DNA from: Cytophagaceae bacterium
GTDB lineage: Bacteria > Bacteroidota > Bacteroidia > Cytophagales > Flexibacteraceae
DNA length: 64,000 nt
Assembly (NCBI GenBank): GCA_027487695.1
Contig: JAIYDB010000038.1
Span: 16,059 to 80,058, forward strand
Direction: 5' to 3'
Both the position numbers and the translations under genes were made by a program. Every line of letters starts with the position of its first letter. Within the stretch, counting starts at the first letter, position 1. Below are positions 18,344 through 27,528 of this stretch, one piece after another. The notes beneath the pieces were generated by a model. It made no database searches and was not told the origin of the DNA. It worked only from the letters and a program-made list of their open reading frames with translations.

Positions 18344-20302
18344 CTAATGCCCTTTTGGCTCTTCTCTAATCAAACTAAAGTTTGATACTGGCGAAATAAT
18401 TAGCGGAATCTTTTCAATAGTAAGGTTGCTACTATCTAGTCCAAATAGTTCGCTATCTGTAAGTGAGAACTGGTCAAATACAAAGTAACTACCCATGAGC
18501 AAGCGTTCGTCCCAATCTAAATCATTCTCGTAACTCAAGAAATACTTCATCAGTACGAAACGGAAATCGGCACTCATCTTGTTTTTACCAACACTTTGGT
18601 ATGGACTATCAATGTTAACCTCACCATTACGAACTAGGTCTTCAACTACCAACCTAAAGAACAAACCAACTCTTGGTTCTATACGGAAGCCAAGGTTAAA
18701 GGTTACCCAGATTACATCGTGTTCTGCTTTGTGCTCCACGCTATATTTCATGGTATAAGGCTCATCAACTACGTTTACGTGGATAAACCAGAATACTTCA
18801 GCACGTTTAGGCCCTCGCTTAAATATGGAATAGATAATCCTGCTTTCGATGTAGTTACTGCTACCACTGGCAGTCATATAAACCAAGTGGGTAGAGTAAC
18901 GAGGTACTTCCATATCGTTACTAAGCTCTTCTAGCTTAGGCAAGTAGGTATTTAAGCTTTCAAAATCGATGAATTTTTGCTTAATCTGGCGGGCACGGTA
19001 CCAGGCATACATCACATAAATAAGTAGCCCACCCATAATCATAGATATGAAACCACCTTCTTGAAACTTAATTGAGTTGGCAATTAAAAAGGATGCTTCT
19101 ATGATGAAGAAAATGGAAGTAATAGCTACCACCAACACCATAGGAGTTCTTCTGATTGTCAGATAAGCAGCAATCAAGAAAGTACTCATCATCATGGTTA
19201 GCGTTACAGCTAAACCGTATGCCGCTTCCATATTGCTAGATTCTTCAAAGTAAAGCACTACGCCAATAGTACCAAACATTAAAAACCAGTTGATGAATGG
19301 CACATATAACTGCCCCTTAAAAGTGCTCGGATAAATCACTTTGAGTTTTGGCCAAACGCCTAAACGCATTGCTTCACCCACTAAGGTAAATGAGCCTGAA
19401 ATCAATGCCTGTGAAGCAATAACCGTAGCAAGGGTCGCTAATATGATCGTTGGCAATTCTAAACCTTCTGGTACAATTCTAAAGAAAGGCTTAATTACAT
19501 CGAACTGAATACCTGGATTTTCTAAAACAAAGGCTGTTTGACCTGCATAACTTAATAATAAACAAAGCTTTACATAACCCCACGTTGCTCTAATATTACC
19601 TCTTCCGCAGTGCCCAATATCTGAATACAAGGCCTCTGCTCCTGTGGTACAAAGGAATACACCTCCTAGTAACCAAAAACCACCCGGATATTCTGCCAAC
19701 ATTTTATAGGCATACATTGGGTTTACTGCTGCAAGTACACCTGGCGCCTTAATTGCTTCTAAAAGACCAAAAACACCAATGGTGGTAAACCAAAACACCA
19801 TTACAGGTCCAAAGAATTTACCAATAAAGTTGGTACCAAATTGCTGTATAGTAAACAGCATTACCAAAATTGCTATTACAATAGGCACCGTGTTTATCTC
19901 AGGATTTATAGCCTTAAGTCCTTCAATTGCCGATGAAACCGAAATGGGTGGGGTAATTATACCATCGGCCAAGAGGAAACCGCCGCCTATAATTGCCGGG
20001 AATAAGGTCCACTTATAATACCTGCGTACTAAAGCAAACAACGAGAAAATCCCCCCTTCACCGTTGTTATCGGCTCGGAGAGTAATAATTACATACTTAA
20101 TAGTGGTTTGGAGTGTTAAAGTCCAAAAAACTGCACTTAAAGCCCCTAGGGCTAGTTCTGGACTTACGTGCTTGTCGCCAAAAATGGCGCCCAAGGCATA
20201 AAGTGGTGATGTACCGATATCGCCATATACAATACCGAAAGCAATTAAGCTACCAGCAAGGGATACCTTATCGAAATTTGATTTATCTGGATGTTGACCC
20301 AT
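18344..20302 (-). CDS. kup: Low-affinity K+ uptake protein Kup
   Basis: Kup carries K+ into the cell, most likely with protons. The 652-residue protein has twelve predicted membrane helices and a cytosolic C-terminal domain. Family blocks seen are GIVYGDIGTSPLYAL near the N-terminus, GTTPxx-like regions such as GGIFSLFALVRR, FLCTTGAEALYSDIGHCGRGNIRATW, and VYMTASGSSNYIESRIIYSIF in the tail. Its own consensus promoter lies just after rnr. A K+ channel gene lies 2.5 kb away on the other side of rnr. Confidence 0.95.
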   Translation of the reverse strand: MGQHPDKSNFDKVSLAGSLIAFGIVYGDIGTSPLYALGAIFGDKHVSPELALGALSAVFWTLTLQTTIKYVIITLRADNNGEGGIFSLFALVRRYYKWTLFPAIIGGGFLLADGIITPPISVSSAIEGLKAINPEINTVPIVIAILVMLFTIQQFGTNFIGKFFGPVMVFWFTTIGVFGLLEAIKAPGVLAAVNPMYAYKMLAEYPGGFWLLGGVFLCTTGAEALYSDIGHCGRGNIRATWGYVKLCLLLSYAGQTAFVLENPGIQFDVIKPFFRIVPEGLELPTIILATLATVIASQALISGSFTLVGEAMRLGVWPKLKVIYPSTFKGQLYVPFINWFLMFGTIGVVLYFEESSNMEAAYGLAVTLTMMMSTFLIAAYLTIRRTPMVLVVAITSIFFIIEASFLIANSIKFQEGGFISMIMGGLLIYVMYAWYRARQIKQKFIDFESLNTYLPKLEELSNDMEVPRYSTHLVYMTASGSSNYIESRIIYSIFKRGPKRAEVFWFIHVNVVDEPYTMKYSVEHKAEHDVIWVTFNLGFRIEPRVGLFFRLVVEDLVRNGEVNIDSPYQSVGKNKMSADFRFVLMKYFLSYENDLDWDERLLMGSYFVFDQFSLTDSELFGLDSSNLTIEKIPLIISPVSNFSLIREEPKGH

Positions 20303-20341
20303 TTTGAATTACCTACCAACAGATAGGCGTGTTGACATTCG

Positions 20342-20371
20342 CAAATGTAATACGCAAGAATTATCTAACAA
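20342..20371 (-). promoter_or_regulatory. Consensus promoter of kup
   Basis: On the minus strand: TTG (20371-20369), 19 bases, TACATTTG (20349-20342). An exact consensus match 40 bases before the kup ATG. Confidence 0.75.
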
Positions 20372-20377
20372 ATTTAT

Positions 20378-22615
20378 TTAGCTACCTCTTTTCTTAAGTC
20401 CAGCAGCTTGAGGTGGAACATAGCCTCCCCTACCCTTTTTCATGGTCGAATAGTACTCAAGGTCTTCATCAACTAGGCTAAGATCTATGATACGCTTTTC
20501 AAGATTACAGTTTTTCACCTTTACTTCTACCTTATCGCCAAAGGCAATTACTCGCTTGGTGCGGGTACCAATAAGGCGGTAGTTATCAGCATCTAACTCG
20601 TAATAATCGTCTTGAAGGTCGCTTATACGCACCATACCTTCGCATTTGGTGGCAACTATTTCTACATAGAAGCCATATTCAGTAACACCACTTACAATGC
20701 CATCCCAAACCTTAGTTTCTTGGAGCATCATAAACTGTACCTGCTTATACTTGATAGAAGCACGTTCAGCCTCAGCTGCACGCTTTTCTTGTTCGCTGCT
20801 GTGCTTACACTGCTTTTCCCATTCCTCTGCATCAACCGATTCACCACCTTCTATATAATGTTCAAGTAAACGGTGAGCCATCACATCTGGGTACCTTCTT
20901 ATTGGTGAAGTAAAGTGAGAGTAATGATCGAAAGCTAAACCAAAGTGCCCAGAAGCTTCTGTGGTGTATTTGGCCTTACTCATAGTACGCACCGCCAAGT
21001 TTTGCAGAATATCTTGTTCTGGTTTATTCTCTAAAGCCGTGATAAAGCTATTGAACTGGGTTGCTAACTCATCGTGTTCAGGATCTAACCTATAACCAAA
21101 CTTCTTAGCAAAGGCAGAAAACACTTTTAAACGATCAGGATCTGGTGCTTCGTGCACCCTGTAAACCATCGTATTACGGTTTTTACCTTTACGCATATTG
21201 AAAACAAACTCTGCCACCTTTTTATTGGCAAGCAACATATAGTCTTCTATTAACTTATGGGCATCTTTCCTGATTTTAGGGGTAACCGCTAAAGGAGTAC
21301 CTTTTTCATCAAGCACAAACTTTACTTCTGGGGTTTCAAAGGCTATAGAACCTTTTTTAAACCGTGCATCTCTTAGAATATAGGCTAACCTATTGAGCAA
21401 TAACAATTCTTCTTTAAAGTCGCCTTCGGCACATTCCAATATTTCTTGGGCTTGTTCGTATGAAAAGCGTCTGTCGCTATGAATTACAGTACGACCGAAC
21501 CACTGCGATTTTATATTAGCCTGATCGTCTAACTCAAATACTGCACTAAAAGTAAGCTTATCTTCATTCGGTCTTAGCGAACAAAGGTTATTGCTTAGCT
21601 TTTCAGGTAGCATTGGGATAGTTCTATCTACTAAATAAACGGAAGTAGCTCGTTTATAAGCTTCCTTTTCGAGTTCGGTATTTGGCAATACATAATGGCT
21701 AACATCGGCTATATGCACACCTATTTCCCAATTACCATTACTTAGCTTTTGGATAGATAGCGCATCGTCAAAATCTTTTGCATCGGCAGGGTCAATGGTA
21801 AAAGTAGTTACCGAGCGCATATCTCTACGCTTGGCTATTTCTGCTTCTGATATAGTTTCAGGAATAGCTTGGGCTTCTGCTTCTACTACATCTGGAAATT
21901 CATACGGCAAGCCGAATTCCGCCACAATAGCGTGCATTTCGGTATCATTATCGCCAGCAGGTCCTAACACGGAAGTTACTATACCTACAGGGTTTCTGTC
22001 AGAATTACCCCAATCTGTTATCTTAACAATAACCTTATCCGAGTTTTTGGCCCCGTTAAGATCATCTCTATTTACAAATATATCAAAGTGAGTACGCTTG
22101 TTATCAGGAATAACAAAAGCGAACGACCTTCCAATTTCAATTCTACCGACAAATTCTTGCCTTTTGCGGGCTATGATTTCGGAAACTTCACCCTCAATTT
22201 TTCTATTAGCACGACGAGTGAAAAGCCTTACTTTAACAGTATCGCCATCTAAGGCACTGCGTAAATTTTCAGCAGCTATAAATATATCTTGCTCCCTACC
22301 TTCTACTACAACGTAAGCAAATTTAGGGTTAACAAAATCTAGTCTTCCCTCAACAAATCTCAATCCAGTACCGCTTTGTAAAGAACCATCGCCAAGCATA
22401 AAAATGTCCTTACCATCTACCATTTTGCGTAGAATATCGGCAAGTTCAATTTTTTCTTCTTTGGTTATGATACCTAACTCTCTGGATAGCTGCTTGAAAG
22501 AGTAAGAATTTAGGTTGTTGCGCTCCAGAAAATCTTGGATAACAAGGGCATTTAATGCTCTTTTAGATTGTGGGGCCGCTTTAGACTTAGGCGCTGTGGC
22601 CTTCGGTTTCTTCAT
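20378..22615 (-). CDS. rnr: Ribonuclease R
   Basis: RNase R is a processive 3'-5' exoribonuclease able to degrade structured RNA. The 745-residue protein has a Lys/Ala-rich N-terminus, a winged-helix region (to about 80), cold-shock domains, the RNB domain with the metal-binding acidic cluster DPADAKDFDDA (Asp275, 281, 283, 284) and the TEASGHFGLAFDHYSHFTSPIRRYPD block, then an S1 domain (WDGIVSGVTEYGFYVEI). The tail is short and basic. Length and order are normal. Confidence 0.96.
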   Translation of the reverse strand: MKKPKATAPKSKAAPQSKRALNALVIQDFLERNNLNSYSFKQLSRELGIITKEEKIELADILRKMVDGKDIFMLGDGSLQSGTGLRFVEGRLDFVNPKFAYVVVEGREQDIFIAAENLRSALDGDTVKVRLFTRRANRKIEGEVSEIIARKRQEFVGRIEIGRSFAFVIPDNKRTHFDIFVNRDDLNGAKNSDKVIVKITDWGNSDRNPVGIVTSVLGPAGDNDTEMHAIVAEFGLPYEFPDVVEAEAQAIPETISEAEIAKRRDMRSVTTFTIDPADAKDFDDALSIQKLSNGNWEIGVHIADVSHYVLPNTELEKEAYKRATSVYLVDRTIPMLPEKLSNNLCSLRPNEDKLTFSAVFELDDQANIKSQWFGRTVIHSDRRFSYEQAQEILECAEGDFKEELLLLNRLAYILRDARFKKGSIAFETPEVKFVLDEKGTPLAVTPKIRKDAHKLIEDYMLLANKKVAEFVFNMRKGKNRNTMVYRVHEAPDPDRLKVFSAFAKKFGYRLDPEHDELATQFNSFITALENKPEQDILQNLAVRTMSKAKYTTEASGHFGLAFDHYSHFTSPIRRYPDVMAHRLLEHYIEGGESVDAEEWEKQCKHSSEQEKRAAEAERASIKYKQVQFMMLQETKVWDGIVSGVTEYGFYVEIVATKCEGMVRISDLQDDYYELDADNYRLIGTRTKRVIAFGDKVEVKVKNCNLEKRIIDLSLVDEDLEYYSTMKKGRGGYVPPQAAGLKKRGS

Positions 22616-22635
22616 TTATCGAAATACAATTGCAG

Positions 22636-22643
22636 CAAATTTA
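22636..22643 (-). promoter_or_regulatory. Likely -7 element of rnr
   Basis: On the minus strand this reads TAAATTTG, an exact TAnnTTTG, 20 bases before the rnr ATG. A -33 TTG at the ideal distance was not found. Confidence 0.45.
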
Positions 22644-22790
22644 AGGTTTTTTTAACCATTGTTATGATTTTAGCCTTTTAATTAAAAGGATAATAAAAAG
22701 GTAACAGGAATTGTTAATAAAGGCAAAGTAAGCCTAACCCTTCCTATCCTCTTTAATTAGTATCTTTAGGTATTCATACTTGCACTTTCA

Positions 22791-23624
22791 ATGAATAATA
22801 CATTCAGAAACAATCTATATAAGTTACTAGATCCTACAGCCTTGCGTAGGCATAGATCTAGCTTTGTTGTGGAGTTTATCATTCTAGGCTTGGTTCTAGT
22901 AAACTGCATCATTATATCCATAGAAACTATACCTGATATTGCCGATGATATTAGGCAAGAACTTCGGTATGCGGAATTATTCATAACAGCAGTTTTTGCT
23001 ATTGAATATGTATTACGATTGTATGTAGCCCCAGAACGATATTCTAAGGAGCTAACAAATACTGAAGCTAGGGTAAAATATATATTTACTACGGGTGCTA
23101 TAATCGATTTTATTTCCATTACCCCTTTGTTCTTCTTTTCTGCACACGGTGGGGTTGTTAGAATTTTGAAAATAGTACGCATCCTTAGAATTTTAAAAGC
23201 AGTTCGTTATATGCGCTCACTTCGTGAGTTTGGCGATGTATTAAAAGGCAAAAGGGAGGAACTATTGATATCGTTCACTTTCATATTATTTCTACTCTTT
23301 ATAGTTAGCTCTGTAATCTATGTAGTTGAGCATAAGGCACAGCCTGAAGTGTTTAAGTCAATACCGCACGCAATGTGGTATGGGGTATCTACGCTAACTA
23401 CTGTCGGCTATGGCGATATGTACCCAATAACTCCCCTAGGCAAAATACTTGGTGGTCTGTCAGCTATTTTAGGTATAGGTTTATTCTCCTTACCTGCAGG
23501 TATCATAGCCGGTGGATTTGCGGAAAACATTACCCAAAAAAGAGTAAAAGCAGAACATACGAGAACTAGAAAACAAGCTGAAAGCTTTCATTACTGCCCT
23601 CATTGCGGTAAAAAGCTGAATTAA
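22791..23624 (+). CDS. Voltage-gated K+ channel with C-terminal CxxC tail
   Basis: The 277-residue protein has a Kv-type layout: S1-S3, an S4 sensor with positive residues every third place (Arg124, Lys127, Arg130, Arg133, Lys136, Arg139), S5, the selectivity filter TTVGYGD (203-209) and S6 with GLFSLPAGIIAGGF. It would conduct K+ across the inner membrane in a voltage-dependent way as a tetramer. The short cytosolic tail ends FHYCPHCGKKLN, a single CPxCG half zinc ribbon that may pair between subunits. It is transcribed away from rnr. Confidence 0.92.
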   Translation: MNNTFRNNLYKLLDPTALRRHRSSFVVEFIILGLVLVNCIIISIETIPDIADDIRQELRYAELFITAVFAIEYVLRLYVAPERYSKELTNTEARVKYIFTTGAIIDFISITPLFFFSAHGGVVRILKIVRILRILKAVRYMRSLREFGDVLKGKREELLISFTFILFLLFIVSSVIYVVEHKAQPEVFKSIPHAMWYGVSTLTTVGYGDMYPITPLGKILGGLSAILGIGLFSLPAGIIAGGFAENITQKRVKAEHTRTRKQAESFHYCPHCGKKLN

Positions 23625-23683
23625 TGTAAATTTTGTGAACTTTATAGCCTTACTATACGTTCATTATTTAGAACTTGATTCGT

Positions 23684-24316
23684 ATGGAAACTACTAAAGA
23701 ACATTTACAGCATCAATTTACCGATTACTTACTGCGCCACGGCTCAGAACCTGCCTCAATTTATCTGTTTGCAGCTGATAACGGTATTTCGGAGGCCGAT
23801 TTCTATGGACATTTTAATAGTTTCAAAGCCATACATCAAAGTATTTGGGAGAGTTTGTTTAGCTCGGTTTATTCTAAATTAGAGGCCGACGAAACCTACC
23901 AAGCCTACACTGTAAGAGAAAAATTACTTGCATTTTACTATACACTAGTTCAAGAGCTATTGAAACATAGGAGCTATGTGAACTGGTCTATAAAGCAAGT
24001 AAAAAATCCTGTTTCGTTACCTGCTGGTTTAGATATGGTAAAAAAGCACTTCGTTAACTATGCAAAAGACCTTGTAAGTAAAGGAGTAGAAACAGGAGAA
24101 ATAGCCCAACGCCCAGTTATAACTGATAGATATGGCGATGCCCTTTGGTTACAATGGGTATTTGTTGTGCAGTTCTGGTTGAAAGATGAAACTAAGGATT
24201 TTGAACGTACCGATGCTGCCATTGAAAAGGCAGTGAATCTAAGTATGGATTTGATGGGCAGAAACACCCTTGATAGTGCCTTTGACTTTGCTAAGTTCTT
24301 AATTAACAGCAAGTAG
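23684..24316 (+). CDS. TetR-type regulator
   Basis: The 210-residue protein (from ATG 23684; a TTG three codons upstream is less likely) has a diverged N-terminal helix-turn-helix in which NGISEADFYGHFNSFKAIHQSIW matches the TetR recognition-helix region. The rest is helical ligand-binding domain. It is followed after 47 bases by an ABC1/UbiB-like kinase gene, a pairing seen in other Bacteroidota by my recollection. The ligand is not known. Confidence 0.75.
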   Translation: METTKEHLQHQFTDYLLRHGSEPASIYLFAADNGISEADFYGHFNSFKAIHQSIWESLFSSVYSKLEADETYQAYTVREKLLAFYYTLVQELLKHRSYVNWSIKQVKNPVSLPAGLDMVKKHFVNYAKDLVSKGVETGEIAQRPVITDRYGDALWLQWVFVVQFWLKDETKDFERTDAAIEKAVNLSMDLMGRNTLDSAFDFAKFLINSK

Positions 24317-24363
24317 TAATTACCAATTTCCTTAACTAACAATTTATTTCTTGAAAGCATATT

Positions 24364-25704
24364 ATGCAAAAAGAACAAAGTAGTATCCCTACTACCAAGG
24401 TTGCTCGTGCATCCGAATTTGTAAAAACAGGTTTTAAAATTGGCGTTAATCACGTTAAGTATTATACTAAAAAGGCTTTTGACCCTTCTACTACCAAAGA
24501 TGAGTTACACGAACTTAATGCGGTAGATATATATGATAGCCTTAGCCAACTTAAAGGTTCTGCTTTAAAGGTGGCTCAAATGATGAGTATGGATAGAAAC
24601 ATACTCCCTAAGCAATATTCTGAGCGGTTCCAATTAAGTCAGTATAGCGCTCCCCCACTATCAGGTCCTTTGGTAGTGAAAACATTTCAAAAATACTTCG
24701 GCAAATCGCCATCTGAGATGTACGATAAGTTTGAGATGAATGCCAATAATGCCGCATCTATCGGGCAGGTGCATATTGCCTATAAAAACGAAAAAAAACT
24801 GGCAGTAAAAGTTCAATATCCTGGCATAGCCGATAGTATTAGTTCTGACCTTAAGATGGTTAAGCCCTTTGCTGTTAGGCTTATGGGACTTAATGAAGCT
24901 GATATAGATAACTATATGGCTGAGGTTGAAATTAAGCTGATGGAAGAAACCGATTACTTATTAGAAGTAAAACGCGGAACGGAAATTTCAGAAGCCTGTG
25001 CGCACATTGAAGGTTTGTTTTTCCCTCAGTATTATCCTGAATTATCTTGTCCTAAGATTATTACCATGGATTGGCTGGAAGGTAAACACCTGAAAGACTT
25101 TATGGAAACCAATCCTCCTCAAGAAGTATTGGATAGAATTGGACAAACTCTTTGGGATTTCTATGAATTTCAATTGCACCGTTTGCGTTCCGTTCATGCC
25201 GATCCGCACCCGGGTAACTTCTATTTTACCCCAGATGGCAGAGTTGGTATTATAGATTTTGGTTGCGTGAAGGAAATTTCTGAGCAGTTTTATTATGATT
25301 ACTTCTCTTTGATTAACCCTGAAACCGTTACGAATAGAGAACGTTCAGATAGGCTTTTCAAAAAGCTAAAGTTCATTTACGATATTGAATCGGCCGCAGA
25401 TAGAGATGTGTACTCAGGCATTTTTATTAGGATGATTGAAATGCTAGGAAGACCATTCCACGAAGAATACTTCGATTTTGGTGACGATTCTTACTTTGAT
25501 GAAGTATATGAATATGGCGAACAACTTACCCGTATGAAAGAGGTAAGAGATAGCAAGCACCCAAGAGGGGTAAGAGATGGTTTATATGTGAACCGTACTT
25601 ATTACGGCCTATATAGCATCCTTAACCAATTGAGAGCTAGAGTAAAAACGCATAGCCGTTTTATGGAACCAGACTTTGAGCAAGAAGCGGCTGCATTTAT
25701 GTAG
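24364..25704 (+). CDS. ABC1/UbiB (AarF) family atypical kinase
   Basis: The 446-residue protein has the ABC1 kinase-like fold: AASIGQVHIAYKNEKKLAVKVQYPGI (nucleotide loop and Lys), a METDYL-like EETDYLLEVKRG, and the catalytic/metal segments SVHADPHPGNF and IIDFGCVKEI. The family's KxGQ motif appears as KVAQ (residues 69-72), an Ala in place of the Gly. UbiB/Coq8 proteins are ATPases tied to quinone synthesis and membrane lipids. Lack of the usual C-terminal transmembrane pair and its TetR neighbour suggest a different role. Confidence 0.85.
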   Translation: MQKEQSSIPTTKVARASEFVKTGFKIGVNHVKYYTKKAFDPSTTKDELHELNAVDIYDSLSQLKGSALKVAQMMSMDRNILPKQYSERFQLSQYSAPPLSGPLVVKTFQKYFGKSPSEMYDKFEMNANNAASIGQVHIAYKNEKKLAVKVQYPGIADSISSDLKMVKPFAVRLMGLNEADIDNYMAEVEIKLMEETDYLLEVKRGTEISEACAHIEGLFFPQYYPELSCPKIITMDWLEGKHLKDFMETNPPQEVLDRIGQTLWDFYEFQLHRLRSVHADPHPGNFYFTPDGRVGIIDFGCVKEISEQFYYDYFSLINPETVTNRERSDRLFKKLKFIYDIESAADRDVYSGIFIRMIEMLGRPFHEEYFDFGDDSYFDEVYEYGEQLTRMKEVRDSKHPRGVRDGLYVNRTYYGLYSILNQLRARVKTHSRFMEPDFEQEAAAFM

Positions 25705-25771
25705 TAGCTTAAGCCTCAAATAATTTTAGTGTCCTTGAAAAAGGGGGCTTTATTTTTGGATTAAAGAAATA

Positions 25772-26167
25772 CTAGTGTTTGTGGTCAATTTCGCAGGCTG
25801 CTCCCTTGTGCAACAATTTACTATCTGTTGTAAAGGCTATAAACACAATGATTGCTGTAATTACAGAAGCCACAATTTCAGTAGTACCGTGAAAATGAAA
25901 TGCAGCATTAGCAATGCTCTGTCCAATGATTGAGCCTAAAAACAATAGCGATGGCAGCCAAGAACCGTGCAACCTTTGGTTTTTGAAGAATGTAAAATAC
26001 CAAATCAGAAAAGTTGGAACTATCACCACCCCAGCAATTAGCCAATGATTGTGCTCAATATGAACAAAACTCGGTACCGTACTTATTAAAAAAGGAGTAG
26101 CCATACAGTGTATGGTGCATAAGCTCGATGCAACTAATCCCATTAATCTGGTACCTACTTTTTTCAT
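25772..26167 (-). CDS. MerC-domain membrane protein
   Basis: The 131-residue protein has four predicted membrane helices. The N-terminal helix carries LCTIHCMATPF with Cys17 and Cys21, as in MerC metal transporters, and the tail is Cys/His-rich (CEIDHKH). MerC moves mercuric ions in mercury operons, but many Bacteroidota copies stand outside any mer operon and may handle another metal. A palindromic operator covers its promoter, which points to control by a metal-sensing repressor. Confidence 0.85.
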   Translation of the reverse strand: MKKVGTRLMGLVASSLCTIHCMATPFLISTVPSFVHIEHNHWLIAGVVIVPTFLIWYFTFFKNQRLHGSWLPSLLFLGSIIGQSIANAAFHFHGTTEIVASVITAIIVFIAFTTDSKLLHKGAACEIDHKH

Positions 26168-26174
26168 TAGAATG

Positions 26175-26182
26175 CAAAGATA
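26175..26182 (-). promoter_or_regulatory. -7 element of merC
   Basis: On the minus strand this reads TATCTTTG, an exact TAnnTTTG, eight bases before the merC ATG, which implies a nearly leaderless transcript. The palindrome begins three bases upstream of it. Confidence 0.55.
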
Positions 26183-26185
26183 ATT

Positions 26186-26212
26186 GCTTTATGCAATTAT
26201 GTTGCATAAAGC
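26186..26212. promoter_or_regulatory. Palindromic operator at the merC promoter
   Basis: GCTTTATGCAA (26186-26196) and TTGCATAAAGC (26202-26212) are perfect 11-base inverted arms with a 5-base centre. The site lies where the -33/-7 spacer of merC would be and its outer edge touches the stop codon of the glycosyltransferase gene. No T-tract follows, so it is not a terminator. Fur/Zur-type repressor binding is inferred, not shown. Confidence 0.6.
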
Positions 26213-27387
26213 TAATCAGAAACTTCCATTATTTTTATTAATGAGGCTAACTTACTTATAGCCATATCGTTATTAAATTCCTTTGCTTGGGTAAAGGAGT
26301 TGCTTTTTACCTGTAAGTATGTCTGTTGGTCCTTAAACAAGGCAATGATTTCATTGGCACAAGTTTCATTTTCCACATGATTGCTTGGCTGATAAATGCC
26401 TAGTTTCTTAGTAGTGACTAATTCTTTGAGCCAACCTTCAAAGTTTAAAATGATTGGCACCCCAGCTACCAAACTATCAAAGAACTTATTCGGACTTCCA
26501 CTCCCCAAAATAGGTGCCTCTTTATTGAACGACACATAACTAAAGTGGCACTTTTCTAGGTAGGTTTTAATGCCCGCTAAGTTGGTTCTAGGCCATTCTT
26601 CCAGATTATCAGATAGCCCTTCTGCTTTAATCTTATTCAAGAACAACTCCTTTTCGTTACCCTCGCCAGCAAAAACAAAACGCCATTGGTTCGGAATTTT
26701 AGCTTGCAAGGCTTTTAGCAATGGAATAACCTGAGTTATTCTATTAGCTAAACCCAATGTACCAAAATAGCCAATAGTTATGGGGTAGTCTATATTAACT
26801 GAATTACTGAGCTTAAAAAAATCAGTATTGGCTATGTTTGGGATAACTGTAATTGGAGTTTTAATTCCTTGTTTTTCAATTACTTGCTGCATATCAGGAG
26901 ATAGAACCACAATAGATTCAGCTTCCCGATAACCAGTTAACGCTAACCACTTTGCTATTGACCTTAAAAATCCATTTTTAATAAATCCCAAGGCAATAGG
27001 TGCCTCTGGCCATAAATCTCGTACTTCAAAAATAAAGGGTATGCCTTTTGTCCATTTCAAGAACAGGGCCGGCACTAAAATAGTTAAGGGGGTAGAAGTA
27101 GCATAAATCAAATCAGGTTTTGGTAGTTTGGCGGCAAGCCAATAAGCCTTCACCATAAAGCTAAAGAAAGCCATTATTCTGCCTAATACTCCCTTGTTAT
27201 GGCTGTAATGGTCTTTGATATAATGTACGATAAAGCCATCAAATTCAACTAATTTATTCGTTTTACCACCAGTTATAATGGTAACTAAATGTCCTTCCTT
27301 AACTAATCCATTAGCTAAATACCACGACCGTACCGCCCCGCTTTCTTCAGGAGTTTTAAAGTACTGATGTAAATAGATAATGCGCAC
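26212..27387 (-). CDS. Glycosyltransferase family 4
   Basis: The 391-residue GT-B protein opens with the GT4 pattern RIIYLHQYFKTPEESGAVRSWYLANGL, has a nucleotide-sugar binding half with IGYFGTLGLANR and FAGEGNEKELF, and the phosphate-binding region LGSGSPNKFFDSLVAGVPIILNFEGWL. It likely transfers a sugar in surface polysaccharide or lipopolysaccharide synthesis at the inner face of the membrane. It is solitary, not in a polysaccharide cluster; donor and acceptor are unknown. Confidence 0.85.
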   Translation of the reverse strand: MRIIYLHQYFKTPEESGAVRSWYLANGLVKEGHLVTIITGGKTNKLVEFDGFIVHYIKDHYSHNKGVLGRIMAFFSFMVKAYWLAAKLPKPDLIYATSTPLTILVPALFLKWTKGIPFIFEVRDLWPEAPIALGFIKNGFLRSIAKWLALTGYREAESIVVLSPDMQQVIEKQGIKTPITVIPNIANTDFFKLSNSVNIDYPITIGYFGTLGLANRITQVIPLLKALQAKIPNQWRFVFAGEGNEKELFLNKIKAEGLSDNLEEWPRTNLAGIKTYLEKCHFSYVSFNKEAPILGSGSPNKFFDSLVAGVPIILNFEGWLKELVTTKKLGIYQPSNHVENETCANEIIALFKDQQTYLQVKSNSFTQAKEFNNDMAISKLASLIKIMEVSD

Positions 27388-27528
27388 CTTTTAGAATTGA
27401 TATTTATGGCTACATAGTTAATAAAAAACAGAAATTATCAGTTGTATTTAAAATGTTTCTAAAGAAAATGTACCTTTAGGCATAGATTTAAAATCGAACT
27501 ACTACCTACTCAATTACACTTACCCTTA

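Noticed and set aside
25709..25760. Terminator after the ABC1 gene
   Set aside because: The AAGCC/GGCTT arms are only five bases with a very long loop.
27388..27528. FMN riboswitch before ribBA
   Set aside because: The conserved RFN elements are not present in the short AT-rich leader.
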